From NCBI GenBank assembly GCA_026129385.1, contig JAHCIE010000218.1:1-5844 (forward strand): 5,844 bases of DNA, written 5' to 3'. The notes under the pieces are model-generated. The model worked only from the letters and a program-made list of their open reading frames with translations. It did not search any database and was not told where the DNA came from. This DNA is from Anaerolineae bacterium (GTDB lineage: Bacteria > Chloroflexota > Anaerolineae > Epilineales > JAHCIE01). This document shows positions 5,588-5,844 of this stretch, in pieces. Made by a program: the position numbers and the translations under genes. The number at the start of each line of letters is the position of its first letter. Position 1 is the first letter of the stretch.

Positions 5588-5844
5588 ATGAACTATCAGG
5601 ACGCTCTCAACTACCTCTACGACCCCGACCGCGTCAAGGGGGAGCGCAGCATCAAGGCCGGGCCGGGGCGTAGCCTCGAACCTATGGCGCGCGTGCTGGC
5701 CGAGGTCGGCAGCCCGCAGACGCGCTACAAAGCCCTGCATGTGGCTGGCAGCAAGGGCAAAGGCTCCACGGCCGCGATGCTGGCGAGCATCCTGCGCGCA
5801 GCGGGCTACCGGGTCGGGCTGTTCAGCTCACCCCACCTGCACAC
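5588..5844 (+). CDS. folC: Folylpolyglutamate synthase / dihydrofolate synthase, N-terminal part (partial)
   Basis: The first 85 codons are present and the frame is open to the window edge. The start MNYQDALNYLYDPDR is typical of FolC. HVAGSKGKGSTAAML (51-65) contains the Mur-ligase-type ATP-binding P-loop in the form characteristic of FolC, usually HVAGTNGKGS or HVAGTKGKGS. GYRVGLFSSPHL (73-84) matches the following conserved strand and SPHL motif that contact ATP and folate. The enzyme works in the cytoplasm, adding glutamate to dihydropteroate and/or to tetrahydrofolates. Whether this copy has one or both activities cannot be told from the fragment. The ATG at 5588 gives the usual FolC N-terminus, and no ribosome binding site is visible. 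The gene is divergent from mscS across a 147-base gap and is probably unrelated to the envelope cluster in function. Confidence 0.92.
   Translation, partial: MNYQDALNYLYDPDRVKGERSIKAGPGRSLEPMARVLAEVGSPQTRYKALHVAGSKGKGSTAAMLASILRAAGYRVGLFSSPHLH

Overview
The window is GC-rich bacterial DNA, densely coding, with one long minus-strand gene run and one divergent plus-strand gene at the right edge. The gene content suggests a Chloroflexota-type bacterium (Anaerolineae or a relative): a secreted tandem-PA14 protein with a Pro/Thr-rich linker after its signal peptide, a lipoprotein with FlgD-like Ig repeats, and mixed ATG/GTG/TTG starts. That assignment is inference; there is no rRNA or marker gene in view.

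Minus-strand run, in order of transcription from right to left: (1) an MscS-family mechanosensitive channel (4550-5440); (2) a lipoprotein with two FlgD-like Ig repeats and a CARDB-like C-terminal region (3194-4492); (3) a 597-residue protein made of two different family-2 glycosyltransferase domains fused head to tail (1389-3182); (4) a secreted protein with two PA14 domains (84-1250); (5) the first 29 codons of a hydrophobic membrane or exported protein (1-87), cut by the window edge. Genes 2 and 3 are 11 bases apart, genes 3 and 4 are 138 bases apart, and genes 4 and 5 overlap by four bases (ATGA). The set reads as a cell-envelope or cell-surface cluster: osmotic valve, surface lipoprotein, cytoplasmic sugar transfer, carbohydrate-binding-type surface protein.

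Right edge: the plus strand carries the first 85 codons of a FolC-type folylpolyglutamate/dihydrofolate synthase (5588 onwards). The 147-base gap between it and mscS holds a convincing sigma-70-type promoter for the minus-strand run (TTGACG, 17 bases, TAGACT) and a weaker one for folC.

The main point of regulatory interest is that folC and the lipoprotein gene both lack a Shine-Dalgarno sequence and both have a TANNNT -10-like hexamer ending 7 or 8 bases before the ATG, with a TTG-type -35 element 16-17 bases further up. That is the arrangement expected of leaderless transcripts. The other full genes (mscS, the glycosyltransferase and the PA14 gene) have good Shine-Dalgarno sites. I see no tRNA, rRNA, CRISPR array, insertion sequence or convincing intrinsic terminator. 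I did not find an obviously new defence or mobile system; the most unusual items are the glycosyltransferase fusion, the lipoprotein architecture and the leaderless-type starts.
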